In this document: positions 62,082 to 64,000 of the stretch, piece by piece
How the letters are laid out: the number at the start of each line of letters is the position of its first letter
How positions within the stretch are numbered: the first letter of the stretch is position 1
Source: Nitrospira sp.
Lineage (GTDB): Bacteria > Nitrospirota > Nitrospiria > Nitrospirales > Nitrospiraceae
Assembly (NCBI GenBank): GCA_018242725.1
Contig: JAFEBI010000008.1
Span: 92,311 to 156,310, forward strand
Length of the DNA: 64,000 bases
Direction: 5' to 3'
The notes under the pieces: model-generated
The model's input: the letters and a program-made list of their open reading frames with translations, nothing else
Database searches by the model: none
What the model was told of the DNA's origin: nothing
Translations under genes and position numbers: made by a program

Positions 62082-64000
62082 ATGATGTATCCGATGGATC
62101 GTGCTCCCTTGGACTCCGGAAACGGACCACTCAACTTCCTGACCGGCGATGATGCCGGCTTCTTTTTGGAGGCGGTTCCTGAGGCCATTTTCTTTCTGGA
62201 CCGTGACAATCGCATTGTGTTGCTGAATGGAGTGGCACGGCAATTGGTCGGACAAACACGCACGGCGATCGGGATAGGGTTTCACGACCTGATGGGCTGT
62301 GTGACAGCGGGGGAGAGCAGTACAGCAGAATGCCCGCTCACTCGAATGCGAAGTACCGGAGAACTCGTCGTGATTCCTTCTCATATCTGGACTCGGGAGG
62401 ATGAGACTCAATTTGAGCTATCACTCTCGTTCTGGCCTCGATTACAGCAGGGAGTCATTGTCGGGGGCGTCGTGATCGTTCGTGACTTGACTAATGCGAT
62501 GGAAGTTCAGCGAGATGTGCAACGAGCGGCACGACTGGCCGAGGATGCCCCCAACCCCATTGTGGAGTTTGATGCGACGGGTGCCATGCTCTATGCCAAC
62601 ACGGGTATGTTGAACTTGATGGGACGGTGTGGGCTGCTTGAGGCCGGGATAGAAGTGATGTTTCCCGCAGATCTTCCGGCGATACTTCGGGAATGTCTCA
62701 TGACTGATGTGTCATTGCCTCGAGTTGAACATGTTGTGGGGGACCGGGTCATTGCGTGGTCGTTTTATCCCCTTCGAGATCTTGAACTGATCCGAGCGTA
62801 TGGGCTTGATATTACCTCGGATGTTGCGTTGCGTCGTGCAAAGGAAGCCGCGGAGGAGTCGGCACGGGCGAAGGGGATCTTTCTTGCAACCATGAGCCAT
62901 GAGTTGCGGACTCCCATGAATGGTGTGCTGGGCTGCACGCAACTGCTTCAAGACACCTCGTTAACCGATCAGCAACGGGAGCTTATCGAGACGATGCATC
63001 GCTCCGCGGAAGCGTTACTGACATTGGTCAACGATATTCTAGACTTCTCAAAAATTGAGGCCGGGAAGATGACCTTGGAGGTGGCCGATGTCAATCTCCG
63101 AGGCCTCATTCGCGATGTCACCACCTTAACGGAGGGCTTAGCCGCGCACAAAGGTCTGACTGTTTCTGTGGAGATTGAATCAGGCGTGCCAGAGGAGTTC
63201 CGTGGTGATCCAGTCAGGTTAAGGCAGATCCTGTTTAATCTTGTCGGGAATGCGATTAAGTTTACACAACAGGGAGGCGTCACGATTGCGGTCGCGGTGA
63301 AGCCCAAGTTGTCTGAGAACACAGATACGGTGGTGTTGCAATGGAGTGTCTGTGATACGGGCATCGGGTTGACGTCGGAACAACAGGCTCAGCTGTTTAA
63401 AGCCTATGTTCAGGCCGAGGCGTCCACCGCAAGGCGATTCGGCGGAACCGGACTTGGTCTGATGATTTGTCGCCAGCTTGTCGAGTTGATGGGAGGAACC
63501 ATCTCAGTCTCCAGTCAGTTCGGCAAGGGCAGCACCTTTCGCTATACCACCAATCTACTTCCAGCGATTCTTCGGGAGCCCAATGTATCAGCAGTAGGAA
63601 TGGATCAAGCGGTTTTCAGTGAGCAGAAGATTCCGAAGCGGGTGTTGGTCGCGGATGACAACGAAATCAATCAAGTCGTCGCCTGCAAGTTCTTGCAAAA
63701 GTTGGGCTGTCAGGTTGAAGTGGCGCGTACCGGACGAGAAGCAGTGGAGGCGATTACCCGAACCACATACGATATTGTTTTGATGGATTGTGAGATGCCT
63801 GAAATGGATGGGTATGAAGCGACACGCGAAATTCGTCGTCGTGAGGAAGGGGCACTCAATCATCTCCCCATCATGGCGCTCACCGGTCATGCCTCAGACG
63901 AAGGTGCGCAAAAGTGTTGCCAGGCTGGTATGGACAAGGTGATGACGAAGCCACTGACATTACCCGCCCTACGGGCAGGTCTTCAGGAATTATTACGGCA
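62082..64000 (+). CDS. Hybrid histidine kinase, 3' end outside window
   Basis: The frame opens after a TGA at 62028 and runs off the window. The ATG at 62082 (MMYPMDRAPLD) with AGG 7 bases upstream is the best start; no membrane segment is seen, so it is cytosolic. Two PAS-like domains (EAVPEAIFFLDRDNRIVLLN; DAPNPIVEFDATGAMLYAN) are followed by HisKA with His273 (LATMSHELRTPMNGVLG), HATPase (NLVGNAIKFTQQGG, DTGIGLT, GGTGLGLMICRQLVE) and a receiver with Asp569 (IVLMDCEMPEMDGYEA) and MTKPLTLP. Whether further domains follow is unknown. Its output partner is not in the window. Confidence 0.92.
   Translation, partial: MMYPMDRAPLDSGNGPLNFLTGDDAGFFLEAVPEAIFFLDRDNRIVLLNGVARQLVGQTRTAIGIGFHDLMGCVTAGESSTAECPLTRMRSTGELVVIPSHIWTREDETQFELSLSFWPRLQQGVIVGGVVIVRDLTNAMEVQRDVQRAARLAEDAPNPIVEFDATGAMLYANTGMLNLMGRCGLLEAGIEVMFPADLPAILRECLMTDVSLPRVEHVVGDRVIAWSFYPLRDLELIRAYGLDITSDVALRRAKEAAEESARAKGIFLATMSHELRTPMNGVLGCTQLLQDTSLTDQQRELIETMHRSAEALLTLVNDILDFSKIEAGKMTLEVADVNLRGLIRDVTTLTEGLAAHKGLTVSVEIESGVPEEFRGDPVRLRQILFNLVGNAIKFTQQGGVTIAVAVKPKLSENTDTVVLQWSVCDTGIGLTSEQQAQLFKAYVQAEASTARRFGGTGLGLMICRQLVELMGGTISVSSQFGKGSTFRYTTNLLPAILREPNVSAVGMDQAVFSEQKIPKRVLVADDNEINQVVACKFLQKLGCQVEVARTGREAVEAITRTTYDIVLMDCEMPEMDGYEATREIRRREEGALNHLPIMALTGHASDEGAQKCCQAGMDKVMTKPLTLPALRAGLQELLR

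Noticed and set aside
62012-63890. Several minus-strand frames
   Set aside because: They are shadows of the plus-strand hybrid kinase, which runs off the window end.

Overview
The window looks like a chromosomal segment of a Nitrospira-like bacterium (phylum Nitrospirota). This is inferred from the overall style: a Gram-negative envelope, many TonB receptors, NtrC-type regulators and histidine kinases, a phosphate-selective-type porin, DUF748 and DUF2182/DUF1326 proteins, and two-partner secretion plus CHAT proteins of a kind also seen in cyanobacteria. No marker gene in the window settles the genus.

Layout. 1-2046 is the 3' part of metH. 2125-11400 is a signalling and uptake block: two paralogous TonB receptors, a sigma-54 response regulator, a sensor kinase and a periplasmic ABC_sub_bind protein. 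11669-13457 holds an unknown gene and an HD-GYP response regulator. 13917-15282 is rph-rdgB, followed by tRNA-Pro(TGG). 15426-19036 is a decayed island (broken integrase fused to an IS3 OrfA, small unknown genes, broken IS630). 19173-23983 is a second copy of the regulator/kinase/binding-protein module. 24434-32329 is a minus-strand operon: small lipoprotein, TpsA exoprotein, TpsB transporter, TPR-CHAT caspase-like protease, DUF928 protein. tRNA-Arg(TCT) at 33174 carries an integrative element with an intact integrase; further right are a TIR/DUF4062-like effector and a TPR partner that share a short beta motif. A tRNA-Lys 3' relic lies at 40753. 41067-44549 holds DUF2182/DUF1326 with a TetR regulator, and HxlR with a tautomerase. 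45414-51560 is a three-gene cluster of a neprosin-family protease and two large unknown proteins. An IS3 element sits inside another integrase remnant at 51610-52728. From 53035 rightwards the content looks like core chromosome: DUF748, pentapeptide protein, 1-Cys peroxiredoxin, porin, radical SAM protein, a lone flagellar-rod-like protein and a truncated hybrid histidine kinase.

How the parts may work together. Both binding-protein genes have good -24/-12 (sigma-54) promoters and lie beside sigma-54 activators and membrane kinases, with no ABC permease or ATPase in sight. This suggests the binding protein feeds a kinase-activator loop that may also control the TonB receptors. The TPS/CHAT/DUF928 operon suggests a secreted beta-helix protein handled or watched by a caspase-like peptidase. 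The effector/TPR pair at 37663-40235 resembles gene pairs in which matching amyloid-type motifs couple a receptor to a toxic effector; it is the best candidate here for an undescribed conflict system. A recurring 18-bp palindrome, TGWATC-N6-GATWCA, appears in pairs or triplets at five separate places and is not explained by any gene I recognise.
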